Counted from the first letter of the stretch, positions 1-11,584 are shown. The stretch: DNA of 64,000 bases from Pyropia yezoensis (GCA_009829735.1 CM020618.1:24971346-25035345), one strand, 5' to 3'. Notes: generated by a model not told the origin, from the letters alone. Numbers and translations: made by a program.

Positions 1-446
1 TGCGGCCCCGCCGCATCCCCCTCTACCCGCCGTCCACACCGGTGCCGTCGCCGCCGCGCCGCCGCCAGCGCCAGCTCCATCCCCGCCACCGCCCCCTTGC
101 ACCGTCACTACGCGAGGCAATGTTGACGCCGCCGCCCACATCGACCCCCGCGTCCCCCCGATGGGGTGTCGACCAGATGACGGAGTGGTGGCGGCACGCC
201 GCCGCCGTGGCTGCCACTGCGCCACCAACGATGTATGTCCTGTACATGCACGCTCCTCACCGCACGCAACGGGACTCTGAGAGAGCCTGCATGGTCGCCC
301 CGCCCGCACTGCCGTCGACTGCTCCCGCCGTCGCCGGCGCCCTTAACCCCCCCAACCCCTCGCCCACTGCCGCCCGACCGCCACTCCCGCGTCGCCCCCT
401 TCCCGTCCACCCCGCCACTCAAGCCGGCGGCCGGCGTGCAGACGCC

Positions 447-1799
447 ATGGCCATGGCCACCACCGCCGCCGCCACCTCCACTGCGGGGCGAACCGCCTTC
501 TCCCTTCTCCCTGCTCCCCCCGCGGCGGCCGCCGCTGACGATGCTCTTTCGGCCGGCGACGCGATCAGCGACGCGTGGACGCGGCTATTACACGAGACGC
601 TGCTCGCCCCCCCCGGCGGCGGTGGCGGCATCGGCCCCGCCACCTCGGCGGCGGTGCGCGCGCCCGCGGTGGGGCTGCTGTCGCCGCTGACGTCGGGCCC
701 GGTCGGCGGCGCCGACGGGCGTACGTCGCCGCTGCTGCTGTCGTCGTCTGCGGTCGCCACCGCCGCGGCCGCGGCGCCCACCCCGTCACTGCTGTCACTG
801 CTATCTGACCCGGGGGACCTGCCCGAGATGGCCGCCGCCGCCGAGGCGGCCGTTGCCGCCGTGGCCGCGTCGCCGGCAGTGGCGGCGTCGACGGGCGGCG
901 CGGCGGCGGCGTGGCCATTACCCCCTACCCCCGCGCCGGTGGTGCCGTCGTCGCCGGGGATGACGACCAGCCCTTGTGTGAGCGCCTGCTCAACCACCAC
1001 GGGAGCAGCGTGGCCGCCGCCTGCCGCGGCGTCCGTGCCCGCCGCGTCTGCTGCCGTCACCGCCCTGGACGGCGACACGTCGGCAGCGCGACGTCCGGAT
1101 GGCAACGGTGGCCGCCCAATCAAGCGCCCCCGCTACGCGGCGGGGGCTTCAGATGTGCCCTCCCCCTCTGTCGCCGCCGCCTCCCCTGCTGCTGACGCAC
1201 CTGCCGATGCTGCTGCTGCCGCGCCCGCAGCGCCCGCCTCGGCCACCACGCCTGCCGCCGCGCCCACTCCCGGGCCAGCGGTCGTCAACGTCGACGACGA
1301 CGTGGCGGCGGCGGTGGCACCCAAGATCCGGCAGCACAAGAACGCCGCGCCCAGCCGCTACTGCCATGTGTGTGCGCGGTCCACGTCGTCGGCGGCGGCG
1401 GTGGCGGCGGCGGCGACGGCGGCGGCGGCGGCGGGCGGGCGGGCGGCTCCCGGTGTGGCCGAGGCGGTCACGGCGGTGACGTGCAAAAACATTGCGTACG
1501 GGGTGTGCCGCAAAACCACCTGCGCCGCGTGCTTTGCCACCCACGGGTGGGACTGGGCGGCGGCCACTGGCGCCGGCGGGGGCGCTGCCGCCGGCCGCGG
1601 TGGCTACGTGTGCAGCCACTGCCGCAAGGCGTGCCCGCCAGGCGCCAGCTGTGCCACGTACGCACGCACTAACCGGCGGCGGCGGGCGGTGGGGGTGGAG
1701 CGGCGGCGGGCCATCCAGGCGGCGCTCGCCGTGGGGGGTGACGTGACCGCCCTTCTCGGTGGGGGGGGGGGGGCACCATCGTCCCCGCCGTCCAGTTGA
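447..1799 (+). CDS. CDCA7-like protein with C-terminal zf-4CXXC_R1 type zinc finger
   Basis: The product is 450 aa. The frame is open to the left edge of the window, so an earlier start (ATG at 120) or an upstream exon is possible; the ATG at 447 was chosen for its strong context (GCCATGG). Residues 1 to about 300 are Ala/Pro/Ser-rich and low in complexity. A cysteine-rich block at about residues 306-405 holds CHVC, a lone Cys (TCKN), CRKTTCAAC and CSHCRKAC followed by another Cys and a basic tail NRRRR. This spacing resembles the zf-4CXXC_R1 domain of CDCA7 and its plant relatives, which bind DNA and help heterochromatin remodelling and methylation maintenance. The W between the Cys groups (HGWDW) also fits. 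The family call rests on motif resemblance. The low-complexity N-terminus is not conserved in the family. Nuclear location is inferred. Confidence 0.58.
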   Translation: MAMATTAAATSTAGRTAFSLLPAPPAAAAADDALSAGDAISDAWTRLLHETLLAPPGGGGGIGPATSAAVRAPAVGLLSPLTSGPVGGADGRTSPLLLSSSAVATAAAAAPTPSLLSLLSDPGDLPEMAAAAEAAVAAVAASPAVAASTGGAAAAWPLPPTPAPVVPSSPGMTTSPCVSACSTTTGAAWPPPAAASVPAASAAVTALDGDTSAARRPDGNGGRPIKRPRYAAGASDVPSPSVAAASPAADAPADAAAAAPAAPASATTPAAAPTPGPAVVNVDDDVAAAVAPKIRQHKNAAPSRYCHVCARSTSSAAAVAAAATAAAAAGGRAAPGVAEAVTAVTCKNIAYGVCRKTTCAACFATHGWDWAAATGAGGGAAAGRGGYVCSHCRKACPPGASCATYARTNRRRRAVGVERRRAIQAALAVGGDVTALLGGGGGAPSSPPSS

Positions 1800-3636
1800 G
1801 CCGCGCGGCGCCGTGCGCAATCGACGGGGGGGTCCGGCGGCTGCGTGGGCCGTCGGGGCCGGCGGTGAGGGGGTGGGGGGGCATGTGGGGATTGGGGGTT
1901 GGTGGGGCGGCAGGATGGCCGGCGCCGCGGAGAAGGAGAAGAGGAAACAAGTGAACGACTCTTTTCTCTCAGCGGGTGCGTCGTACCCCCTCCTCGCCGT
2001 CGGCGACCGCCGTCGGCGGAAGGGGTGCGCATGGCCATCGACTGCTGCCGCGACCTGCAGAGGGTCCTCCAGTTTGGCAGCGGCCCCCTTTGCGGGGAGC
2101 CACCCCCCCCAGTCGCTCAGCGACATGGACCGACCAAAACCGCCGCCCGCTGCGGCGACGGCCTGTGGAGAGCGCAGTGCAGTCGCCACCATCAGAGGCG
2201 GTACTTTGTGGAAGAGGGGGGGGGGGGGGGGGTCCCGCCTCGGCCGTGGGACCTTCGTCCCGCCAGGCGGCGCCAGGTGGCCCACAGGGTGCCCCCACGG
2301 GCGGGCGTTATTTGCCAGCAACCCTGACCGTCTGCTGCGCGCGGCACGTGTGGCGGCGGCGGCCGCGGCGGCCGCCCCGAGGGGTGCGCGGTGGCGACAC
2401 GGCCGTGCTACCGACGCGCCCGTAGAGAGGCGGTAGCGGCTGCCGGTCCTCCCTGCCGCCCCCGCCGCGGCCGCCGCCGGGCAAGGCTACGGCAGCCGCC
2501 ATCGCGCCTCGCCGGCCACGGCGGCGGCGCCCGCTGTGCCCGACGCGGGCGGCGACGGCTCAGGAGGGCGTCGACGGGGCCCGCGGCGACGGCCGGGCGA
2601 GGGATGGCTGCGACAGCCGCAGTGAGAGCAACGTCTCTCCACCCTCCCCCCCCCCGCGCGCGCGCGGGTCAACCCCCCTCGGCCAATGGCTGTCCGGGGC
2701 GGGATGGGGCGGAACGGGGCCGAAAAGGACGGGACCAGGCGGGCGTGCCACTACACCGAGTGGGGGGGGTGGCGGCCCCGCCGGGTGGGCAGCGTCCACG
2801 ACACATACCCGCAAAGGACGAGCCCGCCCATCCCCCCCCCCCCCCCCCCGCGGACGGTGTCAGAAACAGGAAGCCCGCCCCCATGACTGGTCCATCTCCC
2901 CCGCGGGCGACTACTACATTCATCGTCCCGCGACGGGGGGCGGGTGCGGCGCCAGAGATGCTGTGTCCAACCAGCCGCCGCAGCCACGAAGGAGGGTCGC
3001 GGTCGCGACGGCCGTCACGGCCACCACCCCCGCCGCCATTGGCACCACCTCTGCCGCCACTGGCGCTGACGCCGACGCCAATGCGGTCGCCAACACCGAC
3101 GCCGCCGGGGCTGCGCTCCCCGCGCTTGCCGCGGCAGCAAACAACCCCCCCCCCCCCCCCCACCGACCACTGCCCGTCATCCGCCCGCCGCTCGCCGCTC
3201 GCGCGTAAAGGCGGCGACTGCACGGCCCTAGCACGCCAGCCACTCTTCGCTTGCCGTCAGCTGACAGCAGCGGCCGACCAGCAGAGAGGCCTGCCCCACC
3301 ACCCACCCGCCCCCCCTCCTCCCCCGTCCTTTCCTCCCCCACACCCCTCCTATCCACCCCGCCTATTTGTCAAGATCACCACAAGGCGCACATGCCGCCG
3401 CAGCGGGCTGGGCGGCCGCCCCCACGACTCCCACCGCGGTGGCGGCCGCCCCCTCCCCTTCCACCCAGGGTCGCTCGCACCCGGCGGCTGCGGCGACTGT
3501 GGCTGCGGGTCACGGCTGGGGGTGCCGCCGTCGGGGTCGTGGCGCCTGTGGAGGCGGCGGCTGCGGCGGCTGCGGCGTCAGCGGCGGTGGCGCTCGCGGC
3601 CGCTGGATGGGGTTGGCGCCCACTGTGAAAGGGGCA

Positions 3637-3667
<31 letters not shown>

Positions 3668-5124
3668 AGCAGCGGCAAAGCCGCCGTCCCCCCCGCTAGT
3701 GCGGCCGGCGGGTTGGCCGCCCCCCTCGTACCCGCCCGGTGCGGGTGGGAGCGTGCTGCCGCTGGCCGCCGACCCGCACGGCCGGCTGGACGTCGACACG
3801 GACAGCCGTGCAGAGCCGGCCGCCGGCGCTGCCACAGCCGCCGCCGCCGCTGCCGCCGCCACCGCTGCCACCGCCGCCACCGCCACTGCCACCGCCGCCA
3901 CCGCCACCGCTGCCGCCGCCGCCGCCGCCACCACCGCATCGTGTTGCCACCGCGCGCTCCGCCGCCCGCCGCGGCGGCAGCGGCAGCAGCGCCGGGCGTC
4001 CGCGTCGCACACGCACAAAGACAAGCAGCTCAAGATATTGCACGCACCGGCACGCGCCCTGCTGCTGCGCGTCTCCCGCCCCCCCCCCCCCTCCCGCCTG
4101 TGGACAGTCGGCCGCGCAGTGGAGGACTGCGGTGAGGGTGTGCGTGTCGCCGCAACCAGGCAGGCAGTATCCACCGACTGTTTCCCTCTTTCGTGGGGCC
4201 GTGGGGGAGGGGCGGGCGGACAGCCTTGGCCTGCCCTCGGGTGGACCGCCGCCCAAACCCTCCCCCCCCTCCCCCGTCAGGGCGGAGCGGGCGGCAGGGG
4301 TGGGCGACTGGCTGCGCCGCCGCGCCGCCGCTGACGCGCAGCGCTACCGCCCGGCGCGGGAAGGCCGCGCCGCGCGCGCGCGCGCGCGGGGGGGGGGCAC
4401 TGCAGGCCACAACTGGCGGGCAAACGGGGCGGTGGGTGGCCCGCCCGTCGTCAGGAGCCCTGGATGGCCGCCACGTGAGCAGGGGCTGACCGGCCACTGG
4501 CGGGGCTGCGGTCGCCGGCAGGCCGAGTTGCCCTGCTCTTCCTCACCCAGCCCACCCCCTGCTCGCGCTCATGCCGAGGCCAACGACGAGGCTTGCGCTC
4601 ACCGAGGGTACCAAGGACAAGAGGGGCGATGGGCGCGCGGGTCGGGCGCACGGGGCGCCCGGGGAGGTCCCACGGCCGCTCCAGTGAGGAGTAGGTACGA
4701 GGACCGACGTGGCACGGGCGAACCAAACGGGTCGACCGAATGCATACAGGCGAGGGAGCCCAGCCACGCAAGACCAAGAAAACCTATTTAGCTAAAGCTG
4801 TTAGCTATACGTATGGAAGCCACCTTTAGGTACTGTACATACAAACATCCTGCCAAGAAAAGAAACAAGAAGAGCGGCACACATGACATGCGTCTGGCCC
4901 CTCGTGTCACCCAAGACCAACATCTTCCCTGCCAACAACAGCCACGCGTACGCGTAGCCAACGACCACGCAGGCCCGCCTGAGACCCAACAGCCCATGCG
5001 CACCCCTTACTCGCCGGGTCTGGACCCCCCAGCACCAACCCACAGTACAGGGCAACCCTCAGAGAAAACTATGAGAGTTGTCTCTTGAGAGGTTTCTTTG
5101 GTACATAGACAACTCTCCAAGGAC
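1800..5124. other. GC-rich low-complexity region without a supportable gene
   Basis: This stretch is dominated by CCG/CGG trinucleotide tracts (strongest near 3830-3950) and C or G homopolymers (for example near 2217-2232, 2836-2850 and 3146-3160). Long open frames occur in several phases and on both strands, but their translations are Arg/Pro/Ala-rich without motifs, as expected from composition. From about 4780 the DNA becomes AT-richer (TAGCTAAAGCTGTTAGCTA) and probably holds the 3' flank of RAD50. Confidence 0.6.
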
Positions 5125-8100
5125 CTACAGGATGGAAGCAATGTCCTCCTGCCGCAGTTTGGAAAAGCCCCGCTCATCGCGGTAGACACGCCAGTACTTG
5201 TCACAGACCTCACGGCTGGAGAGCAGCTCAATGAACTTCTCGTCGTGAGTAATCAGCAGCAGCTGAAAGTTGCTTTGCTCGGAGCGGCTCTTGATGATGC
5301 TCTCAAGCGCGCTCGCCAAGCTCTCAATGTTCTCCGCGTCCAGGTTCGTCGTCGGCTCGTCCAACGCAAGCATCCCACAGTCAAGGCAAAAGGACTCGGC
5401 CAATGCCAGTCGGATGACCAAACAGGCCAGCACTTTTTGACCAGCAGAGCAGCGCCCACGCATATCCAGCGTGGCGTCACCGCGCTTCATAACCACCCGG
5501 TAGTTGTAGTTGCGACGGGGTGCTTTGCCAGTGGCAGTCGCCGCCGCACCGGCGCTGCCCATGTCCGTGTCAGACAGGATCTCAATGCCATCAATGTCCG
5601 AGCCGCGGTACGTCTGCTGCCACAACTCCCGAATGGTCTTGTTGATGTGTTTCATCTTGAGCGTGTGGAAGGCCATCAAGGCCTGGTCAAGCGCCCGGTG
5701 GTACCGATCCAAATCGGTGTAAGCTAGTCGAAGGGTCTGCTGCCGCACACGCTGCTCCTGCTGAAGCTCCTCAGACTTCTCCTTCGCAGCCCGCTTGAGG
5801 TCTTTGCTCAGGACGGCAAGCCGGCCGGCGAGGGCCTCTCGCTTACCGCGGGTACCGTGCATCACTCCGCTTTTCGCGTTGAAGCGCTCGTCTGCTTCCT
5901 TCACATGAGACCCCAAGTCTCGACCGGCACGCATCCGGTCAAGCTCCGCCTCCCGACTGACAAGCTGGGCGTCCAGAGCGGCCAGCTGAGCCTTCACACT
6001 GACGTACTTGAGGTTGTCTTCCAGGTTGCGGAGCTTCGCGTTGAGGGTCACAGTTCGGGAGGACGTTTGAGACTCAGACGTCTCGAGCTCCGAGATGGCC
6101 TCGCGGATGCCGCTGACCGCCACCGCCTCCGCCTGCAGTTGGGCGGCCTTGTCTGCGAGCTGTGCGTCTCCTCCCTTGGAGAGGTAACCTTCCAGTAGGC
6201 GCACCGTCTCTACGGCCACGTTGTAGTCCTTCTCCGCGCGCCGAACAAGTACATCCGCCTCGCGCTGCGCACGATCGTTATCAACACGCACGGCCGCGCG
6301 CTCCTCCATCGCAAGTTGCAGCGCCTCCTGCCTTGCGAGGCGGGTGCTCTCCGCCGCGGCAACTTCTGCTTCCAGCTTTGTCGCGCCAGCATTCAGCTCA
6401 TCTGCCTCTGCATTCATTCGGGTGACGTCGCTGACCTCGGACACCAGCTTGAGCGCCACTTCTCGTGCCTTGCGATACCGCGTCTCCCGGTCGTGCAGAA
6501 TGGTAATGGCAGTGTCACGAGCCGTCCCAGCCTCCTCGTACTCGACGCCCAGCCGTTCTGCAGAGCGCGTGGCGGTGGCCAGTTCCTCGTCGAGCTGCTC
6601 CACACTCTTTCCATCCGACGTGGTGGTCAGTTGGGAGCGTTCCTGCTCCAAAGCGGACTGCGCTTTGGAAGCCTCGAGATCAAGCCCCTCCAGCAGGCGC
6701 TGCTCCCGTTGGAGCGCAGCCAGCGATTCCGATGCCCGGTCTTTTGCAATAGCAAGAGCAGCTTGGGCGGCAGCGACGCTGCGCTGCACTTCCGCTAGCC
6801 GCGCCTCAGCATCGGAGTTGGATGACTGCACCGATGGAAGCTCCTTCTCCAACGCGTCGATGACGCGCCACTGGGACTCTTGCAAGCGCAGAGCAGTCAA
6901 CTCCGCTTCAGCCCGGACACGCTCCGCAGCGAGTTCAGTCTGCCATTCAGTGGTGGACATCTTGACCATCTGAGCAGTCATCTTATCGGTCATCGCCTGA
7001 AGCTCCGAGTCGTCAAGCTTACGGCGGCACGTAGGGCACTTGTGTTTTGCCTGCGCCTTCTCAAGCAAGCCGCGGTTGAACTCCACGACGTTGTGTCGTT
7101 CGGACTCATCCTTCTTAATTGCCTCACATGCCTTGGCCTTGGCTGCCACCATTGCTTCGAAGGCACTGAGACTCTGGATGTTTCCAGCCGCCACGGCCGC
7201 ACCATCCGCACCCGAGGGAGCCGCGAGTGCAACAGAGTCAGCCCCGCGTTGGAGCTCGGCAAGGCGCCCTCGCGCAGCGGAGAGACGTGCATGCAACGCG
7301 CTCAGAGCTGCAGAGGAAGACCCTGACAACGCGCGTGCGGCAGACAGGTCCCGCTCCACTGCGGCCAGCGCGGCCGACTTCTCAACAATCTCCTCGTCCA
7401 CGTACAAGGTGTAGCGTTCCAGCTTCGATCGCGCGTCCGCCACGGGTGTAGAGCGACCAAGGGGAAGCTCCCCAGCAGGACCCATCCCCCCTGGACAACT
7501 ACCCCAGAGGGAGGCTAGAGCGCTGACAAACGCGCTAGCTGCTGCCGTACGGGTGCGCTCCCGCTCAGCCGCATTCTCGGCCGCCACTGTCACGCGTGCC
7601 TTCTCCTCCTCCACACGAGACAGTACACCGCGCTGGCCCTTGAGGCGTCTCTCCGTTGCCCTCATCTCGGAAAGGGCCGTCCGCTTGACGTCGACCGCCT
7701 CACTGAGGGCCCCCAAGTCCCGCGACGCCTTCTCCGCATCCCACTGACGCAGAGCCTTCTCCTCCATATTCTTTGCGTCTTGCAACACCGCGGCCAGGTT
7801 GCGTCCACCCGCAATGACACGAGTCCTTTCGACCCGATCATGAGCACCATCGCGCTTCTTCTTCGCTTCCTCCTTGGCACCTCTTATCCGCTCCTTGTGA
7901 GAATCGAGGTCAACGGTGGCTCTGTTGACAGCGTCGCTGGCCAGCTCAGCCTTTTCACGGTGCTCCTTAACGAGCGTGTCAGTCACAGACCGCCGCCACC
8001 GCTGCACGGCGTTCATCTGGCGTGTCCAGTCTCCGTTGGGTGCCTCAATGGCCGGCAACGACGGCTGCCCTGGCGGGCCGCTGGCCGAGCCGCCGACGCC

Positions 8101-9249
8101 AGGCGTCGCGTAGCGGGACAGCAGCGCCGTCTTGAGGTCTGACCATGACGACTGCCGTTGCGCGTGCTTTGTCGCTTCTGCCTCGAGCAGCGCCCGCTGC
8201 GTGCTCAGCGACGTGTGGCGCTCCACACGAGATGCCAACTCATCCCGCTTGGTCTCTAGCAGCACCCGGTTGCGGCCCACGGCATGACCCAGCTCCTCAA
8301 TCGCCACACGGGTGTCACTGATGTGTTTTCGAAGAGATATCTCGGTCTCGTCCGGCAGCTCCCGTGCCATGGTCGTCAATGCCTCCTGGCGAGTGGAAAG
8401 GACGGCAGCCCGCTGGGCGCGAAGGGCGACAAGCTGGTTCTCTTCGCGGGCAAACAAAGCCAACTCCTCGCGTGCCGCCTTTGCCGCGTCGCTCAGCTCT
8501 TGCATCTCCACGCGGATGCTGTCGAGCGCCGCTCTCAAGAGAGCATCTTCTCGCGCAAGCGCCTCGTGCTCGGAGCGGATGCGGTTGAACTCGTCCACCT
8601 TGACCTGCGTCATCGCAATGTCCGTGGCAATCTTGCGCAGTTCCAAAGACTGCTCCTTTCGGTATTTCCGAATGGCCTCGAGCGCCTTCGTGTAGCGGGT
8701 CGCAGCAAAGATGTCATCAAACTTCTCCTTGAGCTTCTTGGGGTCGCCCAGTGGCCACAGAGAGTCCTCCTGATGCACAAAGATGACATTCTCGAGAATG
8801 GGCTTGGTCACCTGCATAACCTGTGGCACCAGCTTGTTGATGTCTGCGCAACGGTGGGCAGTGGTCTCCCGCTCCCCCGCGGCAGTGGTCTTTTGGAGGC
8901 TCTGCTCCACGGTCTTGAATTCCTGCTTGCCATTGGTCTTGCATGTGAGCACGAACTGCCGGTTCACCACAAACCGATCGCCAACGGTGTTACCAAACTG
9001 TAGCCGGATTTTGGCGCGTGTCTCCGTCTCAGAACCAATCTTTGGGTCATGGATGAAGGCACCGCCCTTGTCAACCAGAGGCGGCATGTCACCCGTCGCA
9101 GCCATCTTGATGCACTCAATAAGGGTGGTCTTTCCAGAGCCATTGGAGCCTAGAATAATGGTCAGCGGCTTGAAAAAGTGGATGATGCATTCCTCACGAG
9201 GCGCGAACGAACGAATGCCAATAATGCCCAGCTTGTTGATGGTCGTCAT
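5125..9249 (-). CDS. RAD50: RAD50, DNA double-strand-break repair ATPase
   Basis: Single uninterrupted reading frame of 1374 aa, close to the usual 1300 or so for the family. It starts MTTINKLGIIGIRSF. Walker A is GSNGSGKTT (residues 34-42). A long coiled-coil region (about 170-1230) is split by the zinc hook CPTC at residues 738-741. The ABC signature CSAGQK lies at 1267-1272 and Walker B MLALDEP with D1297/E1298 follows, then the D-loop TTNLD. RAD50 dimerises through the hook and works with MRE11 and NBS1 in break sensing, end resection and ATM activation in the nucleus. Every diagnostic motif is present, so the copy looks functional. No intron was found, which is striking for a gene that is intron-rich in plants and animals. 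It diverges from the mS35-like gene. Confidence 0.97.
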   Translation of the reverse strand: MTTINKLGIIGIRSFAPREECIIHFFKPLTIILGSNGSGKTTLIECIKMAATGDMPPLVDKGGAFIHDPKIGSETETRAKIRLQFGNTVGDRFVVNRQFVLTCKTNGKQEFKTVEQSLQKTTAAGERETTAHRCADINKLVPQVMQVTKPILENVIFVHQEDSLWPLGDPKKLKEKFDDIFAATRYTKALEAIRKYRKEQSLELRKIATDIAMTQVKVDEFNRIRSEHEALAREDALLRAALDSIRVEMQELSDAAKAAREELALFAREENQLVALRAQRAAVLSTRQEALTTMARELPDETEISLRKHISDTRVAIEELGHAVGRNRVLLETKRDELASRVERHTSLSTQRALLEAEATKHAQRQSSWSDLKTALLSRYATPGVGGSASGPPGQPSLPAIEAPNGDWTRQMNAVQRWRRSVTDTLVKEHREKAELASDAVNRATVDLDSHKERIRGAKEEAKKKRDGAHDRVERTRVIAGGRNLAAVLQDAKNMEEKALRQWDAEKASRDLGALSEAVDVKRTALSEMRATERRLKGQRGVLSRVEEEKARVTVAAENAAERERTRTAAASAFVSALASLWGSCPGGMGPAGELPLGRSTPVADARSKLERYTLYVDEEIVEKSAALAAVERDLSAARALSGSSSAALSALHARLSAARGRLAELQRGADSVALAAPSGADGAAVAAGNIQSLSAFEAMVAAKAKACEAIKKDESERHNVVEFNRGLLEKAQAKHKCPTCRRKLDDSELQAMTDKMTAQMVKMSTTEWQTELAAERVRAEAELTALRLQESQWRVIDALEKELPSVQSSNSDAEARLAEVQRSVAAAQAALAIAKDRASESLAALQREQRLLEGLDLEASKAQSALEQERSQLTTTSDGKSVEQLDEELATATRSAERLGVEYEEAGTARDTAITILHDRETRYRKAREVALKLVSEVSDVTRMNAEADELNAGATKLEAEVAAAESTRLARQEALQLAMEERAAVRVDNDRAQREADVLVRRAEKDYNVAVETVRLLEGYLSKGGDAQLADKAAQLQAEAVAVSGIREAISELETSESQTSSRTVTLNAKLRNLEDNLKYVSVKAQLAALDAQLVSREAELDRMRAGRDLGSHVKEADERFNAKSGVMHGTRGKREALAGRLAVLSKDLKRAAKEKSEELQQEQRVRQQTLRLAYTDLDRYHRALDQALMAFHTLKMKHINKTIRELWQQTYRGSDIDGIEILSDTDMGSAGAAATATGKAPRRNYNYRVVMKRGDATLDMRGRCSAGQKVLACLVIRLALAESFCLDCGMLALDEPTTNLDAENIESLASALESIIKSRSEQSNFQLLLITHDEKFIELLSSREVCDKYWRVYRDERGFSKLRQEDIASIL

Positions 9250-9836
9250 GCTGACGTCCGGAACAGCTTCATGCCAGGATCAGAACCGTGTCACGAACGG
9301 CACGCAGATGCGTGAACATCCGTCGCGACGGTGGGCCACACCACAGGGCTACCGCAATGGCAGAGGGCCCACCTGAGGGGAACCGCACAGCGCCAGCAAA
9401 ACGAAAACACGCCTTCACGCGGTGGATAAGATACAGCAGCGGGCCGAGTGGTCGCGCCACGTGCCGTGCTGCAGACGTGAGCGCGTTAGGCACGCGATAC
9501 AGCGACCAACAGTGGGCCGACGAGTGCCACGAAAAGCAAGCGTCTGTTATGCGGCTGGCCCATGCACCACGCGTTACATCGGATGCACGCTTGCGTAGTA
9601 CTTTGACTGATCCGATAAGGAACGTGTCACTATACTTCTTATGGACAATAGTTAGGGGCGATATGTATTTAACACAGTCTCGCCGCATTCGCAAGTTGAT
9701 CAGGCTTGTGCCGGCTCGGCATCATGCACCACCGTAGCCACGACGAGGTGTTTCGCCGCCGGCACCGCCCTCGAAGACGACGCGATTCCTGAACCCCCCC
9801 ACTTCCCCAGTTGTTTTGGTCTGCTGCTGGGTCGTC
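9250..9836. promoter_or_regulatory. Divergent intergenic region between RAD50 and the mS35-like gene
   Basis: These 587 bp separate two head-to-head start codons and must hold both promoters. No TATA box or repeat was recognised with confidence; the middle (9595-9680) is relatively AT-rich. Confidence 0.5.
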
Positions 9837-10967
9837 ATGTCGTTCCATCGTTTCTTGCTTCCGCTGGCGCGGCGATCGTTGCTGCCGTCTTTCCGGAGCC
9901 CCTCTGTTGGGGCGGTTGGTGCGGCGGGTTCGAATGGCGCATCTTGTTGGCCAGTGCCTCGGCACTGCTTGTCCGACTGGCGTGGCGGGCTATCCACCGA
10001 CGCAGCTTCTAGCTCCAGTTCTGTGCCGCGCCTATGCCCTATGGCGCCCCCTGCTCCCTATTCGCACAGTTCTCGTCTCAGCGTGACGCCCTCTTACCTC
10101 CGCCGGCTTGTTTCTTCCCCGACCACTTCGGCCAGCCCGCCTGCTTCGGGCGATAGTGGTGTGGGCGATTACGATGAGGAGGACGAGTTCGCGGAGATTG
10201 GTTTCGAGGACGATGAAGAGGTCGACCTGACCGTAGATGTCACCCCGGCCGTGTCGCTCACCCCCGCCGAGCTGGATGACGCCGCGTCTCTCACGCCTGA
10301 GCTGGCCGCCGAAGTTGTAGCGCGGATGGTACAGGCTGCAACGATGGGTACTGATGGCGGCGGCGGCGGCGGTGCCTCCCCGTCATCGCCGGTAGCGACC
10401 ATTGCGGATGGCGACCAAGGTAGCGTGACCGCTCCCCTTGGCGAAGAGGCGACACCAGCTGGTGTCGCCCGCGGCACACGCCCCCGCCCTGCCCTCACTG
10501 CCGAGGCGGTGACAATGCTCCGCGCCGCTACCCTCCAATCCCACACTGTTTTTCAGGCGGGGCGGCTTCCCATGCCCGTAACTCGGAAGGTCACCGCTTT
10601 TGTTTCGGTCGAGCAGCTCCGCCGTGCTCTGTCTGCTCCCGCTCTGGCCGCCGTGCTGGCACTGGCAGGCCTGCGGCACCGCCCCGCGGAGGGGATGATC
10701 AAGCTCCCTGTCGACCGTCACCCGACGGCCGACGCCAACCGGGCGGCTGCAGTGCTGCTGATGGGTCAGCTGCTGCGAGCGGCGAAGGCGAGTGTTGGGG
10801 AGCCCCTTGCCGATGAGGGCGGTATCCAGGGCGGTTGGGCTGGCCTGGCCGCAGAAGTGGGGCAGCAGGCTGAAAGGGACGAGGACGATGTCAGCGTTGG
10901 GCTGCTGGCGTTGGCGGCGGACGATTGGCGGGAAATCCAGGCTTCGAGGAGGGCAAAGCGGGGGTAG
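9837..10967 (+). CDS. Probable mitochondrial ribosomal protein mS35 (MRP-S28/S35 domain)
   Basis: The product is 376 aa from the ATG at 9837. The N-terminus (MSFHRFLLPLARRSLLPSF) is basic, hydroxylated and lacks acidic residues, like a mitochondrial presequence. An acidic linker follows (DYDEEDEFAEIGFEDDEEVD). The recognisable part is at about residues 240-325: a beta-strand/helix segment (KVTAFVSVEQLRRAL), then KLPVDRHPTADANRAAAVLL and a helix MGQLLRAAK. This matches the pattern of the mitoribosomal small-subunit S35/S28 domain, in which a short strand with a Lys-x-x-x-Asp pattern is followed by an Asn-Arg helix. The family assignment is a pattern match, not a search result. Alternative: an unrelated mitochondrial protein. 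No intron. Confidence 0.5.
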   Translation: MSFHRFLLPLARRSLLPSFRSPSVGAVGAAGSNGASCWPVPRHCLSDWRGGLSTDAASSSSSVPRLCPMAPPAPYSHSSRLSVTPSYLRRLVSSPTTSASPPASGDSGVGDYDEEDEFAEIGFEDDEEVDLTVDVTPAVSLTPAELDDAASLTPELAAEVVARMVQAATMGTDGGGGGGASPSSPVATIADGDQGSVTAPLGEEATPAGVARGTRPRPALTAEAVTMLRAATLQSHTVFQAGRLPMPVTRKVTAFVSVEQLRRALSAPALAAVLALAGLRHRPAEGMIKLPVDRHPTADANRAAAVLLMGQLLRAAKASVGEPLADEGGIQGGWAGLAAEVGQQAERDEDDVSVGLLALAADDWREIQASRRAKRG

Positions 10968-11584
10968 GGCTGTGCCTGTTGGCGAACTACTGTGCAACGC
11001 GTCTGTTTGCTTCTCGCGAGTGGTTGATGGGCAGGTTGCTAGAATGAGGCCACTCGCCTCGGTTACGGCCTACCGTGTTGTGGACAGATATGCGCCCTCC
11101 CCCCCCCCCCCCCACCCCCCAGGATGGTCGGCTCCCTGTCGTTTTTTAGTGGGCTGCCGTGGGACGCCTGCCTGTACGCCGGCGGGGCAGACTGGCACGC
11201 AGAGAACCTTGCTTTCAGCTGCCCGCGTCAAAAACCCCGACTGGCGTTAACAACCCCGGCTGGTGTTCACCCTCTTACAGGTGGCGTGAAGACACGCCCG
11301 CCCCCCCGCTCTTCCCCCCTCCCCGACCGGCTGGCGGCTGTGCTGCGGCTGGCGGCGGCAAGGAAACGGCACGTAGCACACCAGCTGAGTGTCGCGCATT
11401 GCGGGTGTCGTTCGGTGCGGGCGTTGGCACCTGGTATTTGGCAGCACAAAGAGCTACGAGCTCCAGATTAAATTGTGAAACATGGCAAAAGCGGCAAGGT
11501 ACTGCCCGTGGGCGCTATCTCAAGGAACCGCTCTCGGCACGTACACAAATGACTCGTGCGAGCCGATGCTCGCCCACCCCTCCA
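10968..11584. other. Intergenic, convergent 3' flanks
   Basis: This lies between the stops of the mS35-like gene and the kinase. It holds a C-run (11098-11118) and no supportable coding region. Confidence 0.5.

Noticed and set aside
1149-2321. A 390-codon minus-strand frame opposite the zinc-finger gene
   Set aside because: Overlaps the Cys-rich coding block in antisense and has a composition-driven translation.
2391-4334. A 647-codon plus-strand open frame
   Set aside because: Arg/Pro/Ala-rich translation through CCG repeats and homopolymers, no motif, and equally long frames in other phases. It is explained by GC content.
9920-9935. GGGTTCGAAT resembling a tRNA B box
   Set aside because: Lies inside the mS35-like reading frame, with no A box or cloverleaf around it.
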